Source: Paraburkholderia phosphatilytica
Lineage (GTDB): Bacteria > Pseudomonadota > Gammaproteobacteria > Burkholderiales > Burkholderiaceae
Assembly (NCBI RefSeq): GCF_003443895.1
Contig: NZ_QQOA01000012.1
Coordinates: 125,294 to 189,293, forward strand
Direction: 5' to 3'
Length of the DNA: 64,000 nucleotides
Shown: in pieces, positions 48,525 through 58,048 of the stretch
How positions within the stretch are numbered: the first letter of the stretch is position 1
Layout: every line of letters begins with the position of its first letter
Notes under the pieces: model-generated
Seen by the model: the letters and a program-made list of their open reading frames with translations, nothing else
The model's database searches: none
What the model was told of the DNA's origin: nothing
Program-made: the position numbers and the translations under genes

Positions 48525-49453
48525 CGCTTGCCCTCCTCCAGCTCCTTCGCCTGCGCGTGCTGGAACAGCGCCATCGGTACGAGCAGCAGCAGCACCATCG
48601 CGCACGTCACGGCCGAGGCCATCGGCCAGTCGGCGTTGTCGAAAAACTCGTTCCACATGACGCGGCCGATCATCAGCGTGTCCGCGCCGCCGAGCAGTTC
48701 CGGAATCACGTACTCGCCCACCGCCGGAATGAACACCAGCAGACAGCCCGCAATGATGCCGTTCTTCGACAGCGGCAGCGTGATCTGCAGGAACGCCTTC
48801 CACGGCTTCGCGCCGAGGTCGTACGCGGCTTCGAGCAGTGTCAGGTCCATCTTCACGAGGTGAGCGTAGAGCGGCATCACGAGAAACGGCAGGTACGAAT
48901 ACACCATGCCGATGTAGACCGCCGTGTTCGTGTGATACAGCTCGATCGGCGTATGGATCAGCCCGACCGACATCAGGAAATTGTTCAGGAGCCCGTTGTT
49001 CTTCAGGATGCCGATCCACGCGTACACGCGGATCAGGAACGACGTCCAGAACGGCAGCATCACCGCCATCATCAGGATGTTGCGCGTGGCCGGATTCGAG
49101 CGCGCGATGTAGTACGCCATCGGATAGCCGATCAGCAGACACAGCAACGTCGAGATCGCCGCGACGATCACCGAGTTGATATACGTCGCGATGTACAGGC
49201 TATCTGTGACGAGAAATGCGTAGTGGCCGAGATCGAGCGCGATGTTCAGCACGCCGTCCTTGAACGACGTCAGCTCGGTGTACGGCGGCACGCCGAGCTG
49301 CAGGTCGGCGAAGCTGATCTTCAGTACCAGCAGGAACGGCACGAGGAAGAACAGCACGAGCCAGACGAACGGCCCGGCCACCACCGCGGTGCGCCCCGTC
49401 AGGTTGAAACGACGCACCGGCCACTGCCAGAAGGCGGTCAGCGTGCGCTTCAT
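48521..49453 (-). CDS. potH: Polyamine ABC transporter permease, PotH/PotB type
   Basis: A 310-residue permease. A longer N-terminus precedes TM1 (FVWLVLFFLVPFLLVL), a periplasmic segment follows, and then five further helices. The EAA loop is EAAYDLGAKPWKAFLQITLPL. Its start overlaps the potG stop by 4 bp, and its stop overlaps the potI start, so potG, potH and potI are translationally coupled. Confidence 0.94.
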   Translation of the reverse strand: MKRTLTAFWQWPVRRFNLTGRTAVVAGPFVWLVLFFLVPFLLVLKISFADLQLGVPPYTELTSFKDGVLNIALDLGHYAFLVTDSLYIATYINSVIVAAISTLLCLLIGYPMAYYIARSNPATRNILMMAVMLPFWTSFLIRVYAWIGILKNNGLLNNFLMSVGLIHTPIELYHTNTAVYIGMVYSYLPFLVMPLYAHLVKMDLTLLEAAYDLGAKPWKAFLQITLPLSKNGIIAGCLLVFIPAVGEYVIPELLGGADTLMIGRVMWNEFFDNADWPMASAVTCAMVLLLLVPMALFQHAQAKELEEGKR

Positions 49454-50622
49454 GACGTCAGCACCACGCCGGCCGAGGCGCTCCAGCGCACGTACACTTC
49501 GTCGCCCCAGCCGGGCGAATCGATCTCGGACAGCGCGAGGCTCGTCACGTTCGCGATCACGATCTTCCCGGAGTCGAGCTTCACGTGGTACAGCGAGTAG
49601 CCGCCCATGTATGCGACGTTCGTCACGACGCCGTGCCCCCAGTTGAACGCACCTTCGGGCGGCTTGCGGGTCAGCGCGATGCGCTCCGGACGCACCGAGA
49701 TCGTGACCGGCATGCCGAGCGGGCCCGTAATGCCGTGGCTCACGTAGAGCCGCACGGAAAGATCCGTCGTCTCGACGAACACGTGGTCCGGCTCATCTTC
49801 CACCACGTGGCCGTCGAACAGGTTGGTCGAGCCGATGAATTCGGCCGAGAAGCGGCTGTTCGGAAACTCGTAGACTTCGTTCGGCGTGCCGAGCTGGATG
49901 ATCTCGCCTTCGCTCATCACCGCGAGCCGCGAGGCCATCGTCATCGCCTCTTCCTGATCGTGCGTGACCATCATGCAGGTCACGCCGACCTTGTCGAGAA
50001 TGTTGACGAGTTCGATCTGCGTGCGCTGGCGGATCTGTTTATCCAGCGCGGACATCGGTTCGTCGAGCAGCAGCAGCTTCGGCCGCTTGACGAGCGAACG
50101 CGCGAGCGCGACGCGCTGCTGCTGGCCACCCGACAGCTGATGCGGTTTGCGCTTCGCGAAGCGGCCCATCTGCACGAGTTCGAGCGCGGCCTGCACGCGG
50201 TCTTTCAGCTCAGCCTTCGCGACGCCTTCCTGCTTCAGCCCGAACGCGACGTTCGACTCCACCGTCATGTGCGGAAAGAGCGCGTACGACTGGAACATCA
50301 TGTTGACCGGGCGACGGTACGGCGGCATCGCGGCGAGGTCTTCGCCGTCGATCAGGATCTTGCCCGACGTGATCGATTCGAGGCCCGCCGCCATCCGCAG
50401 CAGGGTCGACTTGCCGCAGCCGGAACTGCCGAGCAGCGCGAACAGCTCGCCCTTTTTGACGGAGAGGGATACGCCTTTCACCGCGAACGTCTCGCCGAAC
50501 TTCTTCACGACGTCGACGATCTGCACGAAGCTGTCCGCCGCGGACAGCGCGGCCTCTTTACCCTGGGCGCCCTGGAGCGACACACCGGTCCCCGCCGGCA
50601 CGCCCGTGTGCTCACTACTCAT
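49450..50622 (-). CDS. potG: Polyamine ABC transporter ATPase, PotG/PotA type
   Basis: A 390-residue ATPase with Walker A LLGSSGCGKST, signature LSGGQQQRVALARSL and Walker B LLLLDEPMSALD, plus a C-terminal TOBE domain (about residues 290-380, VSVRPERIAL-type segment). I start at MSSEHTGVPA (50622); the open frame reaches 50667 but would overlap the terminator-like hairpin at 50658-50679. It lies 95 bp after the binding-protein gene, with that hairpin between them. Confidence 0.94.
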   Translation of the reverse strand: MSSEHTGVPAGTGVSLQGAQGKEAALSAADSFVQIVDVVKKFGETFAVKGVSLSVKKGELFALLGSSGCGKSTLLRMAAGLESITSGKILIDGEDLAAMPPYRRPVNMMFQSYALFPHMTVESNVAFGLKQEGVAKAELKDRVQAALELVQMGRFAKRKPHQLSGGQQQRVALARSLVKRPKLLLLDEPMSALDKQIRQRTQIELVNILDKVGVTCMMVTHDQEEAMTMASRLAVMSEGEIIQLGTPNEVYEFPNSRFSAEFIGSTNLFDGHVVEDEPDHVFVETTDLSVRLYVSHGITGPLGMPVTISVRPERIALTRKPPEGAFNWGHGVVTNVAYMGGYSLYHVKLDSGKIVIANVTSLALSEIDSPGWGDEVYVRWSASAGVVLTS

Positions 50623-50646
50623 GATCTGCTGCGTCTCTCTGCTTTG

Positions 50647-50679
50647 GACAAACAAAACCCCCGGCACACTCGCCGGGGG
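50647..50679 (-). terminator. Intra-operon hairpin between the binding-protein and potG genes
   Basis: Arms CCCCCGGC (50658-50665) and GCCGGGGG (50672-50679) with a 6-nt loop are followed on the minus strand by TTTTGTTTG. It should end or protect most binding-protein transcripts and let only a fraction continue into potGHI, the usual way to make excess binding protein. Confidence 0.75.
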
Positions 50680-50717
50680 CTTCTGGATGATGGCGCGAAA
50701 GGCTCAACTCCGTCGCA

Positions 50718-51818
50718 TCAGCGGCCGGACTTGAACTCGGTCCACAGCCGCGTCTGCAGACGCTGGATTTGCGGCGGCAGCGGCTTCAACAGGAACAGCG
50801 TCTTCACGACGTCGGCCGGCGGGTACACGGCCGGATCGTTCGCGATGTCCTTGTCGACGTACTTGCGGGCTTCGAGGTTCACGCTCGGGTAGTACACCTC
50901 GTTGGTGATCGCGGCGTGGACCTGCGGCGTCTCGATGTAGTTGATCCACTGGTACGCGGCGTCCTTGTTCTTCGCGTCCTTCGGAATCGCCATCACGTCG
51001 AACCACACGGGCGCGCCGCCCTTCGGAATGTAGTACTCGATGTGATACGACTTCTTCGCGTCCATCGCGCGGTGCTTCGCGATCACCACGTCGCCCGACC
51101 AGCCGTAAGCGAAGCAGATGTCGCCGCCCACGAGGTCGTTGATGTAGCCCGACGAGTTGAACTGCGTGATGTACGGGCGGATCTTCTTCATCATCGCGAG
51201 CGCGGCCTGATAGTCGGCCGGGTTCGTGCTCATCGGATCCTTGCCGATGTAATGCAGCGCGGCGGCGAACATCTGGTCCGGCGCGTCGAGCACCGACACG
51301 CCGCACGCCTTCAGCTTCGAGATGTTTTCCGGCTTGAAGAGGATGTCCCAGCTGTCGAGCGGCACGTTCTTGCCGAGGATCGACTGGACCTTGTCGACGT
51401 TGTAGCCGAGGCCCGTCGTGCCGTACGCCCACGGATCGACGTATTTGTTGCCCGGATCCGCGCCGGCGACGAGCGCCATCAGCGACGGGTCGAGGTACTT
51501 GAGGTTAGGGATCTTCGACTTGTCGAGCGGCGCGAAGATGCCGGCCGCGATCTGCTTGCCGGCATAGTTGCTGGTCGGCACGACGATGTCGTAGCCCGAG
51601 CTGCCGGTCAGCAGCTTGGCCTGCAGCGTGTCGTCGCTGTCGTAGTTGTCGTACTTGACCTTGATGCCCGTCTGCTTCTCGAAGTTCGGGATGGTGTCCT
51701 TGGCAATGTAGTCGGACCAGTTGTACACGTTCAGCTGCGTGTCTTTCGCCGCAGCGCTCACAAACGGCACCGCACAAACCACGAGCGCCGCAAGGCTGCT
51801 CAACACCTGTTTTTTCAT
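50718..51818 (-). CDS. potF: Polyamine-binding periplasmic protein, PotF/SpuD type
   Basis: A 366-residue protein with a Sec signal peptide (residues about 1-22, ending VSAAA). The mature part starts with LNVYNWSDYIAKDTI, the hallmark of PotF/PotD-type binding proteins, and includes CFAYGWSGDVVIA and PKGGAPVWFDVMAIPKDA. It should deliver putrescine or spermidine to the PotGHI channel; which polyamine is preferred cannot be told from sequence. The start MKKQVLSS has GGAGAACGGG upstream. It is the first gene of the operon. Confidence 0.93.
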   Translation of the reverse strand: MKKQVLSSLAALVVCAVPFVSAAAKDTQLNVYNWSDYIAKDTIPNFEKQTGIKVKYDNYDSDDTLQAKLLTGSSGYDIVVPTSNYAGKQIAAGIFAPLDKSKIPNLKYLDPSLMALVAGADPGNKYVDPWAYGTTGLGYNVDKVQSILGKNVPLDSWDILFKPENISKLKACGVSVLDAPDQMFAAALHYIGKDPMSTNPADYQAALAMMKKIRPYITQFNSSGYINDLVGGDICFAYGWSGDVVIAKHRAMDAKKSYHIEYYIPKGGAPVWFDVMAIPKDAKNKDAAYQWINYIETPQVHAAITNEVYYPSVNLEARKYVDKDIANDPAVYPPADVVKTLFLLKPLPPQIQRLQTRLWTEFKSGR

Positions 51819-52330
51819 CCCGTTCTCCGATCCCAACCGGACAGTGCCGGTCATCTGCCTCGCCCGTGCCGTCGCGCATGGCGCGCGGCTCCCCTGAAAA
51901 ATCCGAACGCTACCACCATTTATCGCACACCACAAAAAAAATGCCAGGGTGTCGCACAAAGGGTACAAGCAGTGAGCGGCCTGCCTCGGCCCGTGCGGCG
52001 CGGCTTGTCTGGCGGCCTCGCGCGGACGTGCTTCACTGCAAAATTGGCCGCAATTTTAGCGGGTTGAGCGGCCGTGTCCAGCCGAAATAATCCCGACGTG
52101 CATTCGGGTGAGTGCTTGCGCAATCTTGTCGGCCTGGAGGACGGCCAGCGCAGTCGCCATTTAGCGTGCGCGTGCTTGCGATACGCTTACACGCGCATCG
52201 CTTTACGCGGTTCGAAGCGAGCCTGGAACGTCGCGCGTGACGGACATAAGTCATCGACGACGCCACGGCGGCGCCACGCACCATCGGTTAACATAGCGGG
52301 ACTTTCACGCGCGACACCCCAAGGTTTTCG
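51819..52330. other. Divergent intergenic region potF/DUF1289 gene
   Basis: This 512-bp region has no credible gene. It contains an A/T-rich run at 51920-51945 with a sigma54-like element (TGGCAT...TTGT on the minus strand, 51932-51946) and a weak inverted repeat CCCGA..TCGGG at 52090-52106. Confidence 0.5.
51932..51946 (-). promoter_or_regulatory. Possible sigma54-type promoter for potF
   Basis: The minus strand reads CTGGCAT followed by a T-run and TTGT, which matches the -24 GG and -12 TTG spacing of sigma54 promoters, but the -12 GC is GT. It lies about 115 bp upstream of potF. The poly-T makes chance similarity likely. Confidence 0.25.
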
Positions 52331-52534
52331 ATGGCTTCCAATCTGCATGATCTTCCCGACAGTCCGTGCATCGGCGTCTGCTCGACGCTCTTCGACGACA
52401 TCTGCAAGGGGTGCGGCCGCACGGCCGTGGAAGTGGCGAACTGGGTGTTCATGACCGACGACGAAAAACGCGCGGTCTGGGAGCGCATCCAGCGCGAAGG
52501 CACCGCGATGCGCTTCCGCTACGACAAGATCTGA
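52331..52534 (+). CDS. DUF1289 family protein
   Basis: A 67-residue protein with four conserved cysteines, SPCIGVC...CKGCGRT, then a helical segment WVFMTDDEKRAVWERI. The paired Cys arrangement suggests a metal or iron-sulfur site; function is not established. Length is normal for the family. It has its own promoter region and is flanked by an aldehyde dehydrogenase gene on the opposite strand. Confidence 0.88.
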   Translation: MASNLHDLPDSPCIGVCSTLFDDICKGCGRTAVEVANWVFMTDDEKRAVWERIQREGTAMRFRYDKI

Positions 52535-52619
52535 GCCTTTTCCCTCCGGCGAAGCGGGCGCGGTTGATACGGCATCCGATCGATCGTCCGCCGTTCGCGC
52601 CCGCGTGCTCGTTCGCGCA

Positions 52620-54056
52620 TCAAGCCGGTTTCGCCACCTTCAGCTGCATCGACTTGTACTCGAGATATTCCTCGAGACCGTACACGCCGTTCTCACGCCC
52701 GTTGCCGGACTGCTTGTAGCCGCCGAACGGTGCAGCCATGTTCCAGTTGCCGCCGTTGATGTCCACCTGGCCCGTGCGGATGCGGCGCGCCACGCGCATC
52801 GCGCGCTCGTCGCTGCCCGCCCACACCGCGCCGCCGAGGCCATATGGCGAATCGTTGGCGATCCGCACGGCTTCGTCTTCGTCGTCGTAGGTGAGGATCG
52901 ACAGCACCGGCCCGAAGATCTCTTCCTGCGCAACGGTCGCTTTCGGATGCACACGGCCGAAGACGGTTGGCTTCACGAAGAAGCCCTTGCCAAGGCCTTC
53001 GGGCCTGCCGGTGCCGCCCGTCACGAGTTCCGCGCCCTCCTCGATGCCCTTCGCGATGTACTGCTGCACCCGCTGCTGCTGTGCGGCTGAGGCGAGCGCG
53101 CCCAGGCGCGTGGTCTCGTTGCGCGGGTCGCCCGGCGCGTACGTTTCGGCGACCTTCTTCGTGAGATCGCGCGCTTCGTCGTAGCGCGCCGCGGGCACCA
53201 GCATGCGGGTGTGCGCGGAGCAGGTCTGGCCCGCGTTCGCGAAGCACGCGCCGACCGTGCCCTTCACCGCGGCCGCAAAATCCGCGTCGTCGAGAATCAC
53301 CGACGCCGACTTGCCGCCCAGTTCCAGCGCCACGCGCTTGACCGATGCGGCCGCGAGTTCGGCGACGCGCTTGCCGGCGCGCGTCGAGCCCGTGAACGAC
53401 ACCATATCGACCGACGGATGGCTCGCGAGCACTTCGCCCACCACCGGCCCATAGCCGCTCACGAGGTTGAACACGCCCGCCGGCAGACCGGCGTCGTGAA
53501 TCGCCTCGGCGAGCACGAACGCATCGAGCGGCGCGACTTCCGACGGCTTCAGCACGACCGTGCAGCCGGCGGCCAGCGCAGGCGCGACCTTCAGCGTGAT
53601 CTGGTTCAGCGGGTAGTTCCACGGCGTGATTGCGGCGACCACGCCTACGGGCTCACGCACGACGAGCGAGTTGCCGACCTCCTGCTCGAACTCGAACGAA
53701 GCGGCTAGCTTCGCGTACGCCCCCCAGTTGTAGACGGGGCTGCCCACCTGGATCATACGTGCCAGCTTGATCGGCATGCCGACTTCACCGCAGATGATCG
53801 CCGCGAGTTCGTCGGTGCGCGCCTTCAGGTTGTCCGCGACCTTCTGCAGCAGCGCAGCACGCTCGGCGGCGGGCGTGGCGGCCCAGCCGTCGAAGGCGGC
53901 GCGCGCCGCGTCGATCGCAAGTTCGGCGTCGGCTGCGTTGCCTTCCGGAACGCGGCCCATCACTTCTTCGGAGCCGGAGTCGATCACGTCGATCGAGCCG
54001 GTACCGCATGGCTTGATCCACTGGCCGTTGATGTAGAGCTTGTCGAAGGTGTGCAT
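52620..54056 (-). CDS. NAD(P)-dependent aldehyde dehydrogenase
   Basis: A 478-residue ALDH-superfamily enzyme. The cofactor region contains [10 protein letters not shown] and FTGSTRAGK, the general base Glu lies in LELGGKSA, and the catalytic Cys in NAGQTCSA (around residue 280). The C-terminal [19 protein letters not shown] is typical. The substrate class is not clear. The start [11 protein letters not shown] has AGGAG upstream; the frame to 54155 is rejected. It stands alone. Confidence 0.93.
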   Translation of the reverse strand: MHTFDKLYINGQWIKPCGTGSIDVIDSGSEEVMGRVPEGNAADAELAIDAARAAFDGWAATPAAERAALLQKVADNLKARTDELAAIICGEVGMPIKLARMIQVGSPVYNWGAYAKLAASFEFEQEVGNSLVVREPVGVVAAITPWNYPLNQITLKVAPALAAGCTVVLKPSEVAPLDAFVLAEAIHDAGLPAGVFNLVSGYGPVVGEVLASHPSVDMVSFTGSTRAGKRVAELAAASVKRVALELGGKSASVILDDADFAAAVKGTVGACFANAGQTCSAHTRMLVPAARYDEARDLTKKVAETYAPGDPRNETTRLGALASAAQQQRVQQYIAKGIEEGAELVTGGTGRPEGLGKGFFVKPTVFGRVHPKATVAQEEIFGPVLSILTYDDEDEAVRIANDSPYGLGGAVWAGSDERAMRVARRIRTGQVDINGGNWNMAAPFGGYKQSGNGRENGVYGLEEYLEYKSMQLKVAKPA

Positions 54057-54170
54057 GGCGGGGGCTCCTGTCTCCTGGTGTGTCGTCGGGGTTATTTTAA
54101 GTCGATGAGGATGGGGACGGTGCGCGGGCGACGGTGCGACGCCGTGCTCTGCCAACTAGAGGATTTTTAA

Positions 54171-54183
54171 TAACTGACAGTTA
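54171..54183. promoter_or_regulatory. 13-bp palindrome TAACTGACAGTTA
   Basis: The palindrome lies in the AT-rich divergent region between the aldehyde dehydrogenase and the DUF3828-like gene. It may be a regulator site; nothing else supports it. Confidence 0.3.
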
Positions 54184-54328
54184 TAGCGAATAATCGAAGC
54201 ACCGCTTTAACGATTTTCGATGCTCCTCAAACAGTTACCACCCCAATAGGCCGCGATTTCATGCTAGCGTACGCGGTCCGTATTAACCCCGCATACACGG
54301 TCTTCCGCCATAACTGAAGAGGTGAATA

Positions 54329-54781
54329 GTGAAGCGTCTGCTAATGTTGGGGATTGCGGCAATAGCGCTGGTGTTTGGGACATTCCAGCCACAATCCGTA
54401 TCTGCTTCAGAGGCCACGCCTGAAGCAAGCGTTAGCGCATTTTATGCGTGGCTCATCAAGAACGATTCGGACAAGTCATACCCGCTCAACAAGCCGGATA
54501 TCGAGAAATACGTCGCGCCGGGAACCGTTAGCCGGTTAAAAAGCGAATACGCGCACGGCGGTCCGCCCAATGGCGTGGATTATTTTCTGAAGGTTCAAGA
54601 CTACGACCCGAGCGACTGGCTCGCCCACATCGCCACCCACCACGCGATCGCGCTCAACGGCGTGACGGTCGTGCCTGTCACGTTCGGTTCCAAAGAGAAG
54701 GTGGACGTGCTGGTGTTTCTCAAGAAAGTGTCGGGCAACTGGGAAATCACCAAGGTGGACGACACCTGGGAGTACAAGTAA
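54329..54781 (+). CDS. Exported DUF3828-like protein
   Basis: A 150-residue protein with a Sec signal peptide (about residues 1-27, ending SVSA-SEA). The mature part, with ASVSAFYAWLI and VDYFLKVQDYDPSDW, resembles the DUF3828 family of small periplasmic or lipoprotein-like domains of unknown role. The start is GTG, with AGAGGTG upstream. Codon use is less GC-rich than its neighbours in the first third. A hairpin at 54852-54876 follows. Confidence 0.8.
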   Translation: MKRLLMLGIAAIALVFGTFQPQSVSASEATPEASVSAFYAWLIKNDSDKSYPLNKPDIEKYVAPGTVSRLKSEYAHGGPPNGVDYFLKVQDYDPSDWLAHIATHHAIALNGVTVVPVTFGSKEKVDVLVFLKKVSGNWEITKVDDTWEYK

Positions 54782-54851
54782 CGCGAAGCGTCGGCTTTCG
54801 GTAGGCCGCCCGCGCCAGGCACGTCGGGCGGCTATGGCAGAGGCCACGCAA

Positions 54852-54876
54852 GCCATTGTCCCAACGGGACAATGGC
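54852..54876. terminator. Perfect hairpin between converging genes
   Basis: Arms GCCATTGTCCC (54852-54862) and GGGACAATGGC (54866-54876) enclose an AAC loop. It lies between the ends of the DUF3828-like and ybiT genes and could stop transcription from both sides, although no T-run follows. Confidence 0.6.
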
Positions 54877-54903
54877 CTCAGATAGACAGGCGTTGAAAGC
54901 CGC

Positions 54904-56496
54904 TTACTGCACGCCCTGCGTCAGCAGGAAATCCTCGTAATTCCCACCGAAGTCGTACAGCGTGCCGTCGGTCTTCACTTCGATGATCCGATTAGCCAGC
55001 CCGCTCACGAACTCGCGGTCGTGCGACACGAAAATCAGCGTGCCGTCGTACTTTTCGAGCGCGATCTGCAGCGATTCGATCGACTCCATGTCCATGTGGT
55101 TGGTCGGCTCGTCCATCAGCAGCACGTTGTGGCGACCGAGCATCAGCTTGCCCCAGATCATGCGGCCCTTCTCACCGCCCGACAGCACCTTCACAGACTT
55201 GCGGATGTCGTCCGCGTTAAACAGCAGCCGGCCGAGCGTGCCGCGCACCATCTGCTCGTCGTCGCCTTCCTTGCGGTAGTGGTCGATCCAGTCCATCAGC
55301 GTGACGTCGCTCGGGAATTCCTCGTAGGTATCCTGCGGCATGTAGCCGACGTTCGCGTTCTCGGCCCACTTGATGGTGCCGTGTTCGAGCTTGAGGTTGC
55401 CGTACAGCGAGCGCAGCAGCGTAGTCTTGCCCGCGCCGTTCTCGCCGATGATCGCGATGCGCTCGCCCGGCTGCACGCTGATGCTGAAGTTGTTGAAGAT
55501 CGTGCGTTCGTACTTCTTCGAGATCGAATCGGCGACCACTGCGATGTTGTGCAGTTTCTTCTCGTACTCGAAGCGGATGAACGGGTTCTGCCGCGACGAC
55601 GGCTTGAATTCCTCGATCTTGATCTTGTCGATCATCTTCAGGCGGCTGGTGGCCTGACGCGCCTTCGACTTGTTCGCCGAGAAGCGGCGCACGAAGTCCT
55701 GCAGGTCGGCCACGCGCTCCTTCGCCTTCTGGTTCGCGGCCTGCTGACGCTCGCGCGCCTGCGTGCTGGCCAGCATGTAGTCGTCGTAGTTGCCCGGCCA
55801 CACCTTCAGCGTGCCGTAGTCCATGTCCGCCATGTGCGTGCAGACCTGGTTCAGGAAGTGCCGGTCGTGCGAGATGATGATCATCGTCGAGTCGTACTGG
55901 TTCAGCACGTCTTCGAGCCAGCGGATCGAGTTGATGTCGAGGTTGTTGGTCGGTTCGTCGAGCAGCAGCACGTCCGGCTTCGAGAACAGCGCCTGCGCGA
56001 GCAGCACGCGCAGTTTCCAGCCCGGCGCCACCGCGCTCATCGGGCCGTTGTGCAGGTCCAGCGCGATGCCGATGCCGAGCAGCAGTTCGCCCGCGCGCGC
56101 TTCGGCGGTGTAGCCGCCGTATTCCGCGAACTTCGCTTCGAGCTCGGCGGCGTGCATGTAATCGTCATCCGTCGCGTCCGGGTTCGCGTAGATCGCGTCG
56201 CGCTCGTTCATCGCGGCCCACATCTCGGTGTGGCCCATCATCACGACGTCGAGCACGCGCACGTCTTCGAACGCGAACTGGTCCTGGCGCAGCTTGCCGA
56301 GGCGGATGTTCGGCTCGAGCATCACGTTGCCCGCGCTCGACTCCAGATCGCCGCCCAGGATCTTCATGAACGTGGATTTACCGCAACCGTTCGCGCCAAT
56401 CAGGCCATAGCGGTTGCCTTCCCCGAACTTGACGGAAATGTTTTCGAAGAGGGGCTTTGGCCCGAATTGCATGGTGATATTGGCGGTAGACAGCAC
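54904..56496 (-). CDS. ybiT: ABC-F ATPase, YbiT type
   Basis: A 530-residue ABC-F protein with two ATPase modules and no membrane segment. Module 1 has Walker [25 protein letters not shown] as the signature area and [12 protein letters not shown]. The linker (about residues 245-310, [18 protein letters not shown]) is the ribosome tRNA-exit-site reader, and module 2 has [18 protein letters not shown] and [12 protein letters not shown]. The sequence is close to E. coli YbiT. ABC-F proteins act on ribosomes to rescue or tune translation. It starts with GTG ([11 protein letters not shown]) preceded by AAGGGA. Confidence 0.93.
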   Translation of the reverse strand: MLSTANITMQFGPKPLFENISVKFGEGNRYGLIGANGCGKSTFMKILGGDLESSAGNVMLEPNIRLGKLRQDQFAFEDVRVLDVVMMGHTEMWAAMNERDAIYANPDATDDDYMHAAELEAKFAEYGGYTAEARAGELLLGIGIALDLHNGPMSAVAPGWKLRVLLAQALFSKPDVLLLDEPTNNLDINSIRWLEDVLNQYDSTMIIISHDRHFLNQVCTHMADMDYGTLKVWPGNYDDYMLASTQARERQQAANQKAKERVADLQDFVRRFSANKSKARQATSRLKMIDKIKIEEFKPSSRQNPFIRFEYEKKLHNIAVVADSISKKYERTIFNNFSISVQPGERIAIIGENGAGKTTLLRSLYGNLKLEHGTIKWAENANVGYMPQDTYEEFPSDVTLMDWIDHYRKEGDDEQMVRGTLGRLLFNADDIRKSVKVLSGGEKGRMIWGKLMLGRHNVLLMDEPTNHMDMESIESLQIALEKYDGTLIFVSHDREFVSGLANRIIEVKTDGTLYDFGGNYEDFLLTQGVQ

Positions 56497-56607
56497 GGCG
56501 CGTCCCTTTGAATGATGGATCGGCGAAAAACCCGTAATTTTAGCAGATCGCTATGTCCTCTGCGGGGCGGGGCTGCCGGGCCGACCAGCGTGCTGCCACC
56601 GGCGGGG

Positions 56608-57507
56608 TCAATAAGTCCGCTGCGGCTGCAGCACGTCGATGAACGCCGACAGATCCGCCTCCGCCAGCCCCATCGCGGCGCCGAGCCGCAGCACCTGCTG
56701 CACCGTGCTGCTGACCGGCATCGGCGCGCCGGTCTCGGCGGCGGCCGCGGCGATCGTGTCCACGTCCTTCTGGAACGTGCGCAGCGCGCCGATCGGCTTC
56801 ATCGCCGGCTGTGTCATCCGGGGCACGAACGTCTGCAGCAGCACCGAGTCGGCCCAGCCGCCCGCGAGCGCCTCGGTCAACAGCGACGGATCGATGCCGC
56901 TGCGGTCCGCGAGCGTGACCGCCTCGGCGATCGCCGCGACCGTCGCCGTGACGATCGCCTGGTTGCACAGCTTGGTGGTCTGACCGCTACCGACGGCACC
57001 CATATGCGTGATTCGCGCGGCGTACGCGTCGATCGCGGGCGTGACCGCGGCGACGTCTTCCGCCGTGCCGCCCGCCATCACCGCGAGCGTGCCGGCCTGC
57101 GCGCCGCCGACGCCGCCCGACACCGGCGCATCCACCCAGCCGACGCCGGCCGCGGCCGCGCGCTTCGCGAGCGCGCGCGTCGCGGATGGCGGGATGCTGG
57201 AGTGATCGACGATGCGGCGCAGTTTCCGCGCCGGGCCGCCCGCTGCGTTCTCCGCGCCATCCGCGAGCAAACCCTGCGCGCCGAACACGACCGCTTCGAC
57301 GGCCGCCGCATCGGCGACGCATAGCAACACGATCTCCGCGCGCGCCGCCAGTTCGGCCGGCGTATTGGCCACCCGCGCGCCGTCAGCTTCGAGCGCCTCC
57401 GCCTTGTCGCGCGTCCGGTTCCACACCTGCACGCTGTGTCCCGCGCGCAGCAGATGCCGGATCATCGCCGCACCCATCAATCCCGGACCGCAAAATCCCA
57501 GTTCCAT
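56608..57507 (-). CDS. 3-hydroxyisobutyrate dehydrogenase/tartronate semialdehyde reductase-like protein
   Basis: A 299-residue NAD(P)-dependent beta-hydroxyacid dehydrogenase. The Rossmann motif LGFCGPGLMGAAM is followed by the substrate motif DAPVSGGVGGAQAG and the catalytic Lys in GSGQTTKLCNQ. Family members include GarR/GlxR and MmsB; the specific substrate cannot be decided, though a glycerate kinase gene elsewhere in the window would fit tartronate semialdehyde reductase. The start is ATG 57507 with GAGG upstream; a GTG two codons earlier is possible. Confidence 0.88.
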   Translation of the reverse strand: MELGFCGPGLMGAAMIRHLLRAGHSVQVWNRTRDKAEALEADGARVANTPAELAARAEIVLLCVADAAAVEAVVFGAQGLLADGAENAAGGPARKLRRIVDHSSIPPSATRALAKRAAAAGVGWVDAPVSGGVGGAQAGTLAVMAGGTAEDVAAVTPAIDAYAARITHMGAVGSGQTTKLCNQAIVTATVAAIAEAVTLADRSGIDPSLLTEALAGGWADSVLLQTFVPRMTQPAMKPIGALRTFQKDVDTIAAAAAETGAPMPVSSTVQQVLRLGAAMGLAEADLSAFIDVLQPQRTY

Positions 57508-57713
57508 CGCCACCCTCGCCTCGGTTCGTCACGCGATTTCGTCACGCAAACCCGTGCGGCGGTATCCGCCGCCGCATCACGCGCGCATGATACCGGTAGC
57601 GCCATCGCGCGGCATGCCGGGAATGCGATGTGCGTCGTCGAAAGACGCTGCGGCGCATCATCTGCCCGGCACACGCGCCGCCTCCCAACCCGTCGTCAAC
57701 ACAGGAGCCGAAC

Positions 57714-57923
57714 ATGAGCGACCACGTCTACAAACAGATCGAACTCACCGGGTCGTCGACCACGTCGAGCGATGACGCCGTGCGTACCGCGATCGCGAAA
57801 GCGTCGAAAACGCTGCGCAATCTGCACTGGTTCCAGGTGACCGAGACGCGCGGCCACATCGAGAACGACAAGGTCGTCCACTGGCAGGTCACGCTCAAGG
57901 TCGGGCTGCGGATCGACGACTGA
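57714..57923 (+). CDS. Dodecin, flavin-storage protein
   Basis: A 69-residue protein of the dodecin family ([19 protein letters not shown], then [11 protein letters not shown]). Dodecins form hollow dodecamers that bind flavins or CoA between paired Trp side chains, and Trp38 is present. The start has CAGGAG 6 nt upstream; the frame back to 57630 is rejected. It stands alone and converges with the BMP operon. Confidence 0.94.
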   Translation: MSDHVYKQIELTGSSTTSSDDAVRTAIAKASKTLRNLHWFQVTETRGHIENDKVVHWQVTLKVGLRIDD

Positions 57924-57965
57924 TTTCGCCGCGGACTTCGCTCGATCACCACCAGTTCTCGGGCC

Positions 57966-58000
57966 ATAAAAAAGCTGCACCTACAGCATGCGGGTGCAGC
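57966..58000 (-). terminator. BMP operon terminator
   Basis: Arms GCTGCACC (57974-57981) and GGTGCAGC (57993-58000) are followed on the minus strand by a T-run (the plus-strand A-run at 57968-57973). It ends the BMP transporter operon about 50 bp after its last gene. Confidence 0.88.
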
Positions 58001-58048
58001 CTTTCCATTCGATGACAGCGGCGGCGCTCTGGCTGCGCCGCTGGTGCG

